Shown piece after piece: positions 15,331 to 23,580 of a stretch of 64,000 nt of DNA. Both the position numbers and the translations under genes were made by a program. Position 1 is the stretch's first letter, and the number at the start of each line of letters is the position of its first letter. The DNA comes from Streptomyces sp. DG1A-41 (GTDB lineage: Bacteria; Actinomycetota; Actinomycetes; Streptomycetales; Streptomycetaceae): contig NZ_CP146350.1 of assembly GCF_037055355.1 (NCBI RefSeq), forward strand, positions 3,805,001 to 3,869,000, given 5' to 3'. The notes beneath the pieces were generated by a model. That model was given only the letters and a program-made list of their open reading frames with translations. It ran no database searches and was not told where the DNA came from.

Positions 15331-15405
15331 CCCGGAACAGTCAGAGGTGGCCGTGCTGTCGCGGGCTGAAGTACCTCTCTGGTAACCGGTCCACCGCAGG
15401 TCAGC

Positions 15406-16086
15406 GTGGTGGCCATGCGCAGAGAACCCAAGCTTCCCAAGCTCAGAGCTTGCCCTGGTGCCCGTGCTGGCGCCTCACCTCTGTCAGTGCTTGCCCGTAG
15501 GGTGCAGTGCGCCGCGCAGGATGGGTTGTGGGAGGCTGGTTTGGACACTGCCGTGCTTGTCAATCCGGACCGTCTGTGGTCTGCAAGCGAGGTCTTGGGG
15601 CGTCCCAGCCCTGTCCCGCCGGTTTCAGGTGTGTACGGCTGGCACTTCGACGCCTCTCCGTTCTCCGGACTCGCTGCCGCTCAGTTGCTTTACGTGGGCA
15701 TCGCCCCGCGCCACATGGCCACGCGGACGAGTAGCCAGAACCTTCGCAAGCGTATGCGATACCACTTCAGGGGCAATACGGCCGGCTCGACGCTGCGGCT
15801 CACGCTCGGCTGCCTGCTCGGGCTGGAGCTCCGGCGTGTGGGCAGCGGGAAGCGCATGACTTTCGGCAAGGCCGGGGAAGCCGTGCTCAGCCAGTGGATG
15901 GCAGAGCACGCCCGGGTGTGCTGGGTGGAGCATCCGGAGCCATGGACCGCGGAGTCCGAGCTGATAGCGCGGCTCGATGTGCCACTCAACCTCGACCAGA
16001 ACCAGCACAACGCTTTCCACCCGCGTCTGAAGGAACTCCGGGCCCAGGCTCGTCAGCGAGCGAGGGAGCTACCGGTCACCTCATGA
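15406..16086 (+). CDS. GIY-YIG nuclease family protein
   Basis: About 226 residues with a GIY-YIG fold: GVYGW (75-79) and LLYVGIA (95-101) form the two strands, then LRKRMRYHFRGN with the conserved Arg and His, and a late Glu/Asn region ESELIARLDVPLNLDQNQ. The family includes homing, repair and restriction endonucleases; this subgroup, with a C-terminal PLNL..N...HP tail, is common as a stand-alone gene in Streptomyces islands. Start could be GTG at 15406 or ATG at 15415. The next frame overlaps its stop (ATGA), and an HNH nuclease follows, which suggests a two-nuclease module. Confidence 0.75.
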   Translation: MVAMRREPKLPKLRACPGARAGASPLSVLARRVQCAAQDGLWEAGLDTAVLVNPDRLWSASEVLGRPSPVPPVSGVYGWHFDASPFSGLAAAQLLYVGIAPRHMATRTSSQNLRKRMRYHFRGNTAGSTLRLTLGCLLGLELRRVGSGKRMTFGKAGEAVLSQWMAEHARVCWVEHPEPWTAESELIARLDVPLNLDQNQHNAFHPRLKELRAQARQRARELPVTS

Positions 16087-16156
16087 GCGACCACGTCGAA
16101 GGCACGTCGGCACAACTGAGTCGGGACAAGAGGAGGACGGACATGGGATCGCGACC

Positions 16157-16852
16157 GTGAAGTCCATGCCGGCGATGGTGATGCAGAAGTTCCACAATCT
16201 GGGAGGCGGCACTCAGACGGCGCACCACTTCTACGATCTGACCGGCAGATCGGGCAAGCGCATAGTGCACCTGACTGCCGACTTGCGCAGGATCGCCCAA
16301 AGTGAGCAGACATCCGTGCTGCGTGGCGAGCTGGACGCACGGTGGAACATCGTCGAGAACTCCTTCGCCGCAGGGATCGGCCGCAGCCTCATCGAAGAGG
16401 GAGTGGCAGTGGACTTGGAGACGCTGAAGATCACCGACAAGCGACGCCGCCGCCCGGTTACCGGCGTCACCGAAGCCCTGATCGGCTTCCAGCACGGACG
16501 CTGTCTCATCTGCACCCAACCGATCGGCCCCGGCGACGAGACCGCCGTCGACCACGTCTTCCCGTTTTCCCTCATGACACGTTTCGGCGGTCTGTCCGGC
16601 TGGCAGGGGCCAGACCTGGACCTCATCTGGAACCTCGCCCCGGCACACAAGTCATGCAACAGCACCAAAAGTGACCGACTCCCCACCTCCGCCGAACTGC
16701 ACCGCCTCGCTCAACGAAACGAGGCGATCATGCAGTCGCCTCACCCGCTGAAGCGAACCCTTCAGGTCAGTCTCCGAGACGTGCGGCACAGCAGCAGCAT
16801 CGGCCATCAGTGGCCGCACTTCCTTCGCCACGTCCAAGCGTCCTGCGGCTGA
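16157..16852 (+). CDS. HNH endonuclease domain protein, possibly N-truncated
   Basis: About 231 residues. The C-terminal half is an HNH domain: zinc pair C116/C119 in GRCLICT, DH at 132-133 in AVDHVFPF, Asn in IWNLAPAHK and C167-N168 in SCNSTK. The N-terminal half (MQKFHNLGGGTQTAHHFYDL and on) is helical and lacks an obvious start signal. A 25-codon frame (16083-16160, MSDHVEGTSAQLSRDK) overlaps the GIY-YIG stop and runs into this gene in another frame, so the true N-terminus may have been lost to a frameshift. With the GIY-YIG gene it could form a restriction-type defence pair; no methylase is nearby. Confidence 0.75.
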   Translation: MKSMPAMVMQKFHNLGGGTQTAHHFYDLTGRSGKRIVHLTADLRRIAQSEQTSVLRGELDARWNIVENSFAAGIGRSLIEEGVAVDLETLKITDKRRRRPVTGVTEALIGFQHGRCLICTQPIGPGDETAVDHVFPFSLMTRFGGLSGWQGPDLDLIWNLAPAHKSCNSTKSDRLPTSAELHRLAQRNEAIMQSPHPLKRTLQVSLRDVRHSSSIGHQWPHFLRHVQASCG

Positions 16853-16869
16853 TCACGACGGATCAGAAG

Positions 16870-16899
16870 GGCGGCCTACAGCCCCAGGGTTGGGCCGCC
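16870..16899 (+). terminator. Hairpin after the HNH gene
   Basis: GGCGGCC (16870-16876) pairs with GGCCGCC (16893-16899) over a 16-base loop, 17 bases after the HNH stop codon. Weak but well placed. Confidence 0.4.
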
Positions 16900-16915
16900 G
16901 CGTGCCACCACAACC

Positions 16916-16954
16916 GTGCCAGACACAGGGGTCAGCCACGGTCAACACGGGTGC
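16916..16954 (+). repeat. att-flanking repeat, copy B
   Basis: Near copy of 12719-12757 (GTGCCAGACACAGGGGTCAG and a GGTCAACA.GGGTG block), again upstream of a tRNA-Arg 3' copy. Confidence 0.6.
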
Positions 16955-17023
16955 CCAGCGGACGCGCTGAAACTCGGTAGCTCCACCAACAGAGCTGCAG
17001 GTCACCAAGACGCCCCCGCCTCT

Positions 17024-17066
17024 CTCCTAAAGCCGGTGTCGCAGGTTCGAATCCTGCCGGGGGCAC
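17024..17066 (+). repeat. att site: 3' half of tRNA-Arg(CCU), copy 3
   Basis: Same element as 12830-12874 with one change in the anticodon stem (AGCCGG for AGCGGG) and loss of the CCA end. The T-arm and acceptor 3' strand are intact. Followed on the opposite strand by an integrase remnant. It marks the far right att of the tandem array. Confidence 0.75.
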
Positions 17067-17106
17067 AGCATTACCGCTCTGACCTGGGGTTTCTCCCCAA
17101 GGAGGG

Positions 17107-17290
17107 CTCCTGCTCGGCCTGGAACTCCTTGTCCGGGGCCGTTTGCGTGAGCGGACGAAGTTTGATCCCCCAGGAATCCGACGGATCAGCATGACCCAAC
17201 GCGAGCGGTACGTCGCGCGGCTCGACCGGGCGACCGGTGCGGGTCGTGAAGACGTAAGCAGACTCCTGCCACCGCTCCCCCCGCCTGGGC
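17107..17290 (-). pseudogene. Second integrase remnant
   Basis: On the minus strand GERWQESAYVFTTRTGRPVE is a clear match to the integrase at 12943-13854 (GERWQESDYIFATRTGRPVE). After that segment the homology continues in a different frame and then stops. Only about 50 codons remain and no catalytic motif survives. It lies beside att copy 3 just as the better integrase lies beside copy 2. Confidence 0.7.
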
Positions 17291-17439
17291 TCGGGCAGCG
17301 GCCTGCCGTATCCAGCACCCACCTGCTACCCGAGCGGCCCGCGTGCGTACGCGGTGTGGGTGCCGTCACCGAGCCGCGGGCGGTGCGCCCCGAGCCCAAG
17401 TCCGTCCACGGCCAGGCGCAATGCCAGGTCGAAGCCTAC

Positions 17440-17786
17440 GGCTACGCCTGCGACGGCTCACCGCGACCTGTTCGCCCACCCCGACCGAGCCCTGCGCCAC
17501 CTCGAAGAACGCGCCGCTGGCCGCCATGTCGTCCTCCTCGACGTCGGCGGCTACTTCGCCCCTGCGCTCGACGCCCTGTGCGACCATTTCTCCGGCCAGA
17601 TCCTGGGTGTCGTCGAGGACACCGAGAACGGCCACCGCCGCTGCGCCGACCAGGACAAACTCCGCTGCCGGCTGATCTTCCTGGCCCGATCTCCGCTGAA
17701 GGTTCCCGAGGACTTCCTCGTCGTCCGTTCCGTCGTCTTCTCCACCGAGGCCCTGCGCGGCCGGGGCGACAACCTGCACGGCCGTC
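17440..17786 (+). pseudogene. Fragment of an adenosylhomocysteinase-like Rossmann protein
   Basis: The frame contains HVVLLDVGGYFAPALDAL, then HFSGQILGVVEDTENGH and ARSPLKVPEDFLVVRSVVFS, the middle part of the S-adenosylhomocysteine hydrolase-like NAD-binding proteins often seen in Streptomyces. Both ends are missing: nothing recognisable precedes about 17440, and the 3' side runs directly into the ABC transporter's stop codon at 17787. It marks the right edge of the integration-scarred region. Confidence 0.6.
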
Positions 17787-19502
17787 TCAGTCCCGCGCCG
17801 CCCCGGCCCGGGACAGGTCCCAGTACGCGGCGTACCGGCCGGCGCGCCGCAGCAACTCCTCGTGGCTGCCCTGTTCGACCACCCGCCCGGCGTCCAGGAA
17901 GGCGACGCGGTCGGCCCGGCGCACGGTCCCCATGCGGTGCGCCACCAGCACCACGGTCCGGCCCGCCATCAGCTCCTCGATGCCGGCGTGCACAGCCGCC
18001 TCGTTCACCGGGTCCAGGGCCGAAGTGACCTCGTCGAGCAGCACGATCGGCGCGTCCTTCAGCAGCGCGCGGGCGATGGAGACGCGCTGCCGCTCGCCGC
18101 CCGACAGCAGCGCCCCGCCCTCGCCCACGTCCGTCGACCAGCCGCCGGGCATCCGCTCGATCACCTCGTCGAGACGGGCCGCGGCGGCCGCGGCCCGTAC
18201 CTCGGCGTCGGTGGCGTCCGGGCGGCCGAGGCGCACGTTCTCCTCGATCGTGCCGTCGAAGAGGTAGACGTCCTGGAAGACGATGGCCATCCGCGCCATC
18301 AGCGCCGCGGTGTCCATCTCCCGTACGTCCACGCCGCCGATCCGCACCGCGCCCGCGTCGACGTCGTAGAAGCGGGCGAGCAGCTGCAGCAGCGTCGTCT
18401 TGCCCGCGCCCGACGGCCCGACGACGGCGAGCCGCCGGCCCTCGGGTACGGACAGCGTCACCCCGTCGGCGACCGCGCGGTCGCCGTGCCGGAAGGTGAC
18501 CGCGTCGAACGCGACGTCGTGACCGGCCGGTTCGCGCGGCGCGCGAGGCTCCGGCAGCGGCTTGGTGTTGAGGACATCGTCGAGGCGGGTGAGCTCGGCG
18601 CGGGCGGCGCGGATGCCACCACTCATCTCGGCGAGGGACAGCAGCGGGTCGGCGCAGCGGGCGGCGAGCACCAGAACTGCAAGCACCTCGGCCGCGCCGA
18701 TGTCCCCGCCGAGGGCGAGGTACGCACCGAGTGCGAGCAGCGCGGTGAACACCGTCTGCACGGTGACCGCAAGACCCAGCACACCTGGCAGCGCCGAAAT
18801 GGTGGAGCGACGCGAGGCGCGGCGCAGTTCCTTCAGGGAGTCGTCCAGCAAACCGAATCGCTCGCCGGTGCGGCCGCCGGCGCGCAGCACGGGCTGGGCC
18901 TGGAGGTACTCGATGACGCGGCCGGTGGCCGCGCGCTCGCGTTCCACGCGCTCCGTGTCGGTCGCCGTCGTCGCGCGGGCCGTGCGCAGCTGGACCGCGG
19001 CTACCAACGGCACAGCAGCCAGGCCGGCAAGCCCCAGCTGCCAGTTGAAGGCGAGCATCACGGCGACGATCGTCAGCGGCGTCACACAGGCGGAGATGTA
19101 CGGCGCCAGCAGGTGCGCGATCACGCCCATCGCCCGCAACACGCCCTGGCTGGCGAGGACGGACACCTCGCCGGTGCGGCCGGGTTGATACCAGCCGATG
19201 GGCAACCGGGCGAGGTGTTCGCCGAGGCGCTCGTACATGCCGTGCAGCATCGTCGTGCCCACGCGGAAACCGGAGCGGTCGCTGATGTACCGCAGCACCG
19301 CATAGACCGCCACCGCCGCGCCGAAGGCGGCCAGCCAGGGCCGGGCGTCCTCGGGTGTGCTGCCGAAGAGCGCGCGCAGCACAGGCACCAGCAGGGCGTA
19401 CGACAGTCCCTCGGCGAGGGCGGTCGCCGTCATCAGGGCAACGGTGCGGCGCACCGGCCCGGCATACTCGTGGCCGAGCACACGCAGCAGTGTGCTGATC
19501 AT
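17787..19502 (-). CDS. ABC exporter-fold permease/ATPase, second half of a heterodimer
   Basis: A 571-residue fused protein: six membrane helices in the first 320 residues (starting ALMTATALAEGLSYALLVPV), then an ATPase domain with Walker A GPSGAGKTT near 361-369, signature LSGGERQR near 464 and Walker B IVLLDEVTSALD. Its GTG/ATG start overlaps the stop of the other transporter gene by four bases, so the two make one heterodimer. The pair with a divergent AraC regulator resembles the YbtPQ/IrtAB group, exporter-fold pumps that import iron-siderophores, but drug or peptide export is equally possible from sequence. Confidence 0.85.
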   Translation of the reverse strand: MISTLLRVLGHEYAGPVRRTVALMTATALAEGLSYALLVPVLRALFGSTPEDARPWLAAFGAAVAVYAVLRYISDRSGFRVGTTMLHGMYERLGEHLARLPIGWYQPGRTGEVSVLASQGVLRAMGVIAHLLAPYISACVTPLTIVAVMLAFNWQLGLAGLAAVPLVAAVQLRTARATTATDTERVERERAATGRVIEYLQAQPVLRAGGRTGERFGLLDDSLKELRRASRRSTISALPGVLGLAVTVQTVFTALLALGAYLALGGDIGAAEVLAVLVLAARCADPLLSLAEMSGGIRAARAELTRLDDVLNTKPLPEPRAPREPAGHDVAFDAVTFRHGDRAVADGVTLSVPEGRRLAVVGPSGAGKTTLLQLLARFYDVDAGAVRIGGVDVREMDTAALMARMAIVFQDVYLFDGTIEENVRLGRPDATDAEVRAAAAAARLDEVIERMPGGWSTDVGEGGALLSGGERQRVSIARALLKDAPIVLLDEVTSALDPVNEAAVHAGIEELMAGRTVVLVAHRMGTVRRADRVAFLDAGRVVEQGSHEELLRRAGRYAAYWDLSRAGAARD

Positions 19503-21274
19503 CGGTCCTCTTCCCCTTTCATGGCACCGGCGTGGATCTTCCAGAATTCGGCGAATGCGCCGTTTAGCGCGAGGAGTTCCGCGGCCGTGCCCCGCTCCAC
19601 GATCTCGCCGTCGCGCAGCATCACGACGGTGTCGGCGTCGGCGATCGTCTCCAAGCGGTGGGCGATGACCAGCGTCGTCCGCTTCTCCCGGGTCTGCGCC
19701 AGCGCCTCACGCACCGCCTGCTCGGTCTGCGGGTCGGCGAAGGCGGTGGCCTCATCGAGGACCAGGACGGGGGCGTCTGCGAGCAGGGCGCGGGCGATCG
19801 AGACGCGCTGCGCCTCGCCGCCGGAGAGGCGGGCGTCCTCGCCGATCACCGAGTCGTAGCCGCGGGGCAGTTCGAGAAGGCGGTCGTGGATGCTCGCCCG
19901 GCGGGCGGCGCGGACAACGGCGTCGCGGTCGGCGTGCGGGACGGCGAGGGCGATGTTCTCCGCGACCGAGGCGCGCAGCAGCCGGACGTCCTGGAAGACG
20001 AAGGACACCCGCCGGTACAGCTCCTGGCTGCCCACCTCACGCAGGTCGACGCCGCCGAGGAGCACGGAGCCGTGCGTCGGGTCGTAGAACCGCGGCAGCA
20101 GCTGCACCAGCGTGGACTTGCCGCTGCCGGACGGCCCGACCACGGCCGTGATCGTCCCCGGCTCCAACACCAGGTCGATACCGCGCAGCACCTCGCGCCC
20201 GGCCGCGGCACCCTCATACCCGAAGCGGACGTCCCGCAGTTCCACTCGGTGTCCCTCGGGCGCCACCGGCCGTACGGGCTCGGGCAGCGACGGCTCGGCG
20301 AGTACGTTCCGGATGCGGCCGACGGCGCGCCGCGCGGCCTGCAGGTCGTCGAAGCCGTGCCCGAGCGCGGCCACGGGCGCGGTCAGCCCGAGGCCGAGAA
20401 GCACGAAAGGCAGCAGGTCCGCCGGGGCGAGCCCGCCCCCGGTGATCCGGTACGCGCCGCCGACCAGCACCGCCAGCAGCACGAACGGCGGCGACAGCGC
20501 CACCTGCATCCCGGCGGCGACCCCGGAAAGACCGCGCACCATCCGGTAGAAGCTCCGGGTGAAATCGCCCACCGCGATACGGAACTTGCCGTGCGCCCGC
20601 TCCGACCCGCCGAACGCCTTCACCACCGCGATACCCTGCACGAACTCGACCACCGACGCGGAGATCCGCCCCATCGCGGCGTCGAACTCCTTCTGCTCGC
20701 GCAGCCGCGTAGGGGTCATCATCAGCGGCACCAGCGCGACCGCCAGCAGCACGGGGATCAGCGTGATCAGGGTCAGCCGCCAGTCCACGGTGAGGAGGTA
20801 GCCGAGCGAGACCAGCGGCACCACGAAGGCGGAGACCAGCTCGCCCGGCGTGTGCGCGATGAGCGGGTGCACGGCGCTGACGTCCTCACCCACCAGCTTC
20901 GCCAGCTCCCCGTTGCGCCGCCGCGCCAGCCAGCCGATCGGCACCCGCCCGAGCCGCGCGGCGAGTTGCCGGCGCAGCGACAGTTGCACCCGGGTGTCGA
21001 GGAGGTGTCCGACGCCGGACGAGGCGGCCGTGAACAGTAGCCGTACGAGCAGCCCTGCCGCGCCCGCGATCACAACGTTGCGCACCTGCCCGTCGTCGGC
21101 CGGCCCCGGCGTTAGCAGCGTACGGCCGAGCTCGACGACCGCGAGGAGCGGCGCCAGGCCGGCGACAGCGCCGATGACCTGCAGGACGACGACGACGGCG
21201 AAGCCGCCCGCGTACGGGCGCAACAGACGGGCCACGCCCGGTGGTGGCGGCGCGGTGGTTCCGGTGGAAGTCAT
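19499..21274 (-). CDS. ABC exporter-fold permease/ATPase, first half of a heterodimer
   Basis: A 591-residue fused transporter from ATG at 21274 (AAGGTGAG box upstream; the frame is open for another 250 codons but that DNA belongs to the divergent regulator). Six membrane helices, beginning [20 protein letters not shown], are followed by an ATPase with Walker [10 protein letters not shown] near 378-386, signature LSGGEAQR near 481 and Walker [13 protein letters not shown]. The TAFADP form of the D-loop region is seen in the YbtP/IrtA-like side of such pairs. Translationally coupled to the downstream partner. Confidence 0.85.
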   Translation of the reverse strand: MTSTGTTAPPPPGVARLLRPYAGGFAVVVVLQVIGAVAGLAPLLAVVELGRTLLTPGPADDGQVRNVVIAGAAGLLVRLLFTAASSGVGHLLDTRVQLSLRRQLAARLGRVPIGWLARRRNGELAKLVGEDVSAVHPLIAHTPGELVSAFVVPLVSLGYLLTVDWRLTLITLIPVLLAVALVPLMMTPTRLREQKEFDAAMGRISASVVEFVQGIAVVKAFGGSERAHGKFRIAVGDFTRSFYRMVRGLSGVAAGMQVALSPPFVLLAVLVGGAYRITGGGLAPADLLPFVLLGLGLTAPVAALGHGFDDLQAARRAVGRIRNVLAEPSLPEPVRPVAPEGHRVELRDVRFGYEGAAAGREVLRGIDLVLEPGTITAVVGPSGSGKSTLVQLLPRFYDPTHGSVLLGGVDLREVGSQELYRRVSFVFQDVRLLRASVAENIALAVPHADRDAVVRAARRASIHDRLLELPRGYDSVIGEDARLSGGEAQRVSIARALLADAPVLVLDEATAFADPQTEQAVREALAQTREKRTTLVIAHRLETIADADTVVMLRDGEIVERGTAAELLALNGAFAEFWKIHAGAMKGEEDR

Positions 21275-21350
21275 GCGCTCACCTTCGCCGCGTCTGCGGC
21301 CCGCTGGATTGAAGAAATGTTCCGTCCAGGCGGGCCCGTAGCATGGACGC

Positions 21351-22316
21351 ATGTCAACTGCCGTGCGCCAGCGCGTCGCTGCCCCCGTGTGGCAGGTCAC
21401 GCGTCCGGCCCGGCCCGGCCGCGTACCCGGCGTCGTCCTGGCGGGGCTGCGCGACCGCGGCCCGGCTCCGGTCGACCACCGGCTCGACCCGCACCCCGTG
21501 CTGACGCTGGCGCTGGCCTGCGGCGAGGCGGCGCTCGGCATCGACGAGTCGACGGGGCGGCAGCACCGCGGCAGCATTGTCACCGGGCTCGGGTTCGGCG
21601 TCGGCGGTACGGCGCGGGTGCGGGCCGCGAACGTCGAGTGGGTGCAGGTGCGCCTGTCCCCCGCCATCGCGCGCGCCGTGCTGAGCGTGGGCCCTGCTGA
21701 GCTGGAGAGCTCCGTGGTGGCCCTGGGCGACCTGTGGGGAGAGCGGCGGGCAGCCCGGCTGTGCGAGCAGCTGGCCGGGACCGCCTCGTGGGAGGAACGT
21801 TTCGCACTCGTCGAAGCTTTCCTCGCCCGGCTGACCGCCGCCGGGCCCGCCATCGAGCCGGAGCTGGCCTGGGCCTGGGACCGCATCGTCGCCGAGCACG
21901 GCCGGGTGCGGGTCGAGGAGCTGGCCGACGAGCTGGGCTGGAGCCGCAAGCGCCTGTGGTCCCGCTTCCACGCGCAGCTCGGCCTGCCGCCCAAGCGCGC
22001 CGCGAAGCTCGTCCGCTTCGACTGGGCCGCCACCCGCCTGGCCGGGGGCCAGGAGGCGGCCAGGGTCGCGGCCGACTGCGGCTACGCCGACCAGTCGCAT
22101 CTGCACCGGGACGTCGTGGCGTTCACCGGTGTGACCCCCGCAACCGTGGCCGGTCAGTCGCTCATCGCGACGGCCGACATGGCGTGGGTGGACCACGTGC
22201 CGCGCCTCTCGGCACGATGGGGCAATGCCCCAGCCTCCTGGGCCCTACGACGTGCCGACCTCCTCGGCGACCGGAACCCGCAAAGTGGTTGTGCGCTAGG
22301 TGCTTTGGCGAGGTGA
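21351..22316 (+). CDS. AraC-family transcription regulator
   Basis: A 321-residue regulator with an N-terminal ligand-binding part rich in beta strands and a C-terminal double HTH (about residues 185-270): RVRVEELADELGWSRKRLWS, then FHAQLGLPPKRAAKLVRFDW and CGYADQSHLHRDVVAFTGVT. It is divergent from the ABC transporter pair with a 76-base gap, which makes it the likely activator of those genes, as YbtA is for YbtPQ. Confidence 0.85.
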   Translation: MSTAVRQRVAAPVWQVTRPARPGRVPGVVLAGLRDRGPAPVDHRLDPHPVLTLALACGEAALGIDESTGRQHRGSIVTGLGFGVGGTARVRAANVEWVQVRLSPAIARAVLSVGPAELESSVVALGDLWGERRAARLCEQLAGTASWEERFALVEAFLARLTAAGPAIEPELAWAWDRIVAEHGRVRVEELADELGWSRKRLWSRFHAQLGLPPKRAAKLVRFDWAATRLAGGQEAARVAADCGYADQSHLHRDVVAFTGVTPATVAGQSLIATADMAWVDHVPRLSARWGNAPASWALRRADLLGDRNPQSGCALGALAR

Positions 22317-22424
22317 AGCAGGGCCGCACCCAACAGGACCGTGTGGCGCATCGCCGGGGTCACCGGTGACCGCGCTTCACCGGGGTTGAGGCTTCCCTGA
22401 AGAGGCGGAGGTGGCGGTCCCGGC

Positions 22425-23369
22425 TCAGCAGGCGGAGGCGTGGGCCGGGGAGGGCGTGTCGGCGGGGCACGGCTCGGTGGTCGGCTCTGGAGGGTTCGAG
22501 GGGGCCGACCTCGGTCGGGTGTCCGCGGACTCCAGGCGGAGCATGGCCGTTTCGTCCGGGGTGCCGGGGGCGGCCTGGTAGACCACCATGCGCTGGCCGC
22601 CCGTCCGGGCCAGTCGCATGACCTCGTAGGTCAGGGTCATCGGGCCGGCCTTCGGATGCCGGAAGCACTTCTGTCCGCCGCTGCGTTCGCAGACGTCGTA
22701 CCGCTCCCAGAGCGGTGCGAACTCCGGTGACTTCAGCATGAGTTCGCCGACCAGCGCGGTCAGCTCCGGATCGTCCGGATCGGCCCCGGAGACCGCCCTC
22801 AGATGTGCCACCGAGAGGGCGACGGTCTGCTCCCACGGCTCGTACAGCGTCCGGCCGACCGGGTGGAGGAAGAGGTAGCGGGTGAGGTTGCGCTTGTCCT
22901 CCGGCCAGTCCCAGAGCCCGGGCATCAGCCGTCGGCCGGGCGGGTTCGCGGCCAGTACGCGGTTGTAGCGGCTCACCACATAGGCGGGCAGTGGGCGCAC
23001 CGACTCCAACATGCGCAGGACCGAGTCGCGGACGGTGTGGTCCGAGCAGGCCGGCAGCGCGGAGGGCCGGCCGGAGGCCAGTTCCGCGAGCTCGTGCAGG
23101 CGTTCGTAACCGTCGCCACGCAGCCGCAGGGCGCGGCCGAGGGCGTCCACGACGGCGGGTGAGGGGTTGGTCTCGCGGCCGCGCTCCAGGCGGATGTAGT
23201 AGTCGACGCTCACTCCGGCCAGCGCGGCCAGCTCCTCACGGCGCAGTCCGGGGGTGCGGCGCAGGCCCGTGCCGGCCGGGAGACCGACGTCCTCCGGGCG
23301 TACCTGCGCCCTGCGGGCCTTCAGGTATCGGCCGAGCTCCGTGCCCCTCGTATCCGCTGCTGCTGCCAT
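22425..23369 (-). CDS. XRE-family regulator with MmyB-like ligand domain
   Basis: A 314-residue protein. The N-terminal HTH (about 30-85) reads PGLRREELAALAGVSVDYYI, then RLERGRETNPSPAVVDALGR, and is followed by the MmyB-like PAS-related domain (VSRYNRVLAANPPGRRLMPG up to GGQRMVVYQAAPGTPDE), which binds small hydrophobic ligands in related proteins. Divergently arranged to a DHA2 MFS transporter 211 bases away, so it probably regulates that pump. The proline-rich tail after residue 285 is not part of the domain. Confidence 0.85.
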   Translation of the reverse strand: MAAAADTRGTELGRYLKARRAQVRPEDVGLPAGTGLRRTPGLRREELAALAGVSVDYYIRLERGRETNPSPAVVDALGRALRLRGDGYERLHELAELASGRPSALPACSDHTVRDSVLRMLESVRPLPAYVVSRYNRVLAANPPGRRLMPGLWDWPEDKRNLTRYLFLHPVGRTLYEPWEQTVALSVAHLRAVSGADPDDPELTALVGELMLKSPEFAPLWERYDVCERSGGQKCFRHPKAGPMTLTYEVMRLARTGGQRMVVYQAAPGTPDETAMLRLESADTRPRSAPSNPPEPTTEPCPADTPSPAHASAC

Positions 23370-23580
23370 CCGGTCATTGTCGCAGGCGGTCGAGGAGCGT
23401 GGGGGGCCGCGTCAGGGCCAGGAACGCGGCACCCCGGGCACAGCGCGGTCTTCCGGGCGGCCGTGCGCGGGCGAAGAGTTGACCCCGCCGGAGCGGGCGG
23501 CCCGTCCGCCGGGGCCCAGGGGGTGCGAGACACCGGTCCGCGGCCCCGGCGGGCTGGGACCGCCCGCCCGGTCATCTCTG

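Noticed and set aside
19499..22033. Reading the ABC transporter as an 844-residue protein
   Set aside because: The extra 253 residues are antisense to the AraC gene. ATG at 21274 with a ribosome site gives the normal 591 residues.
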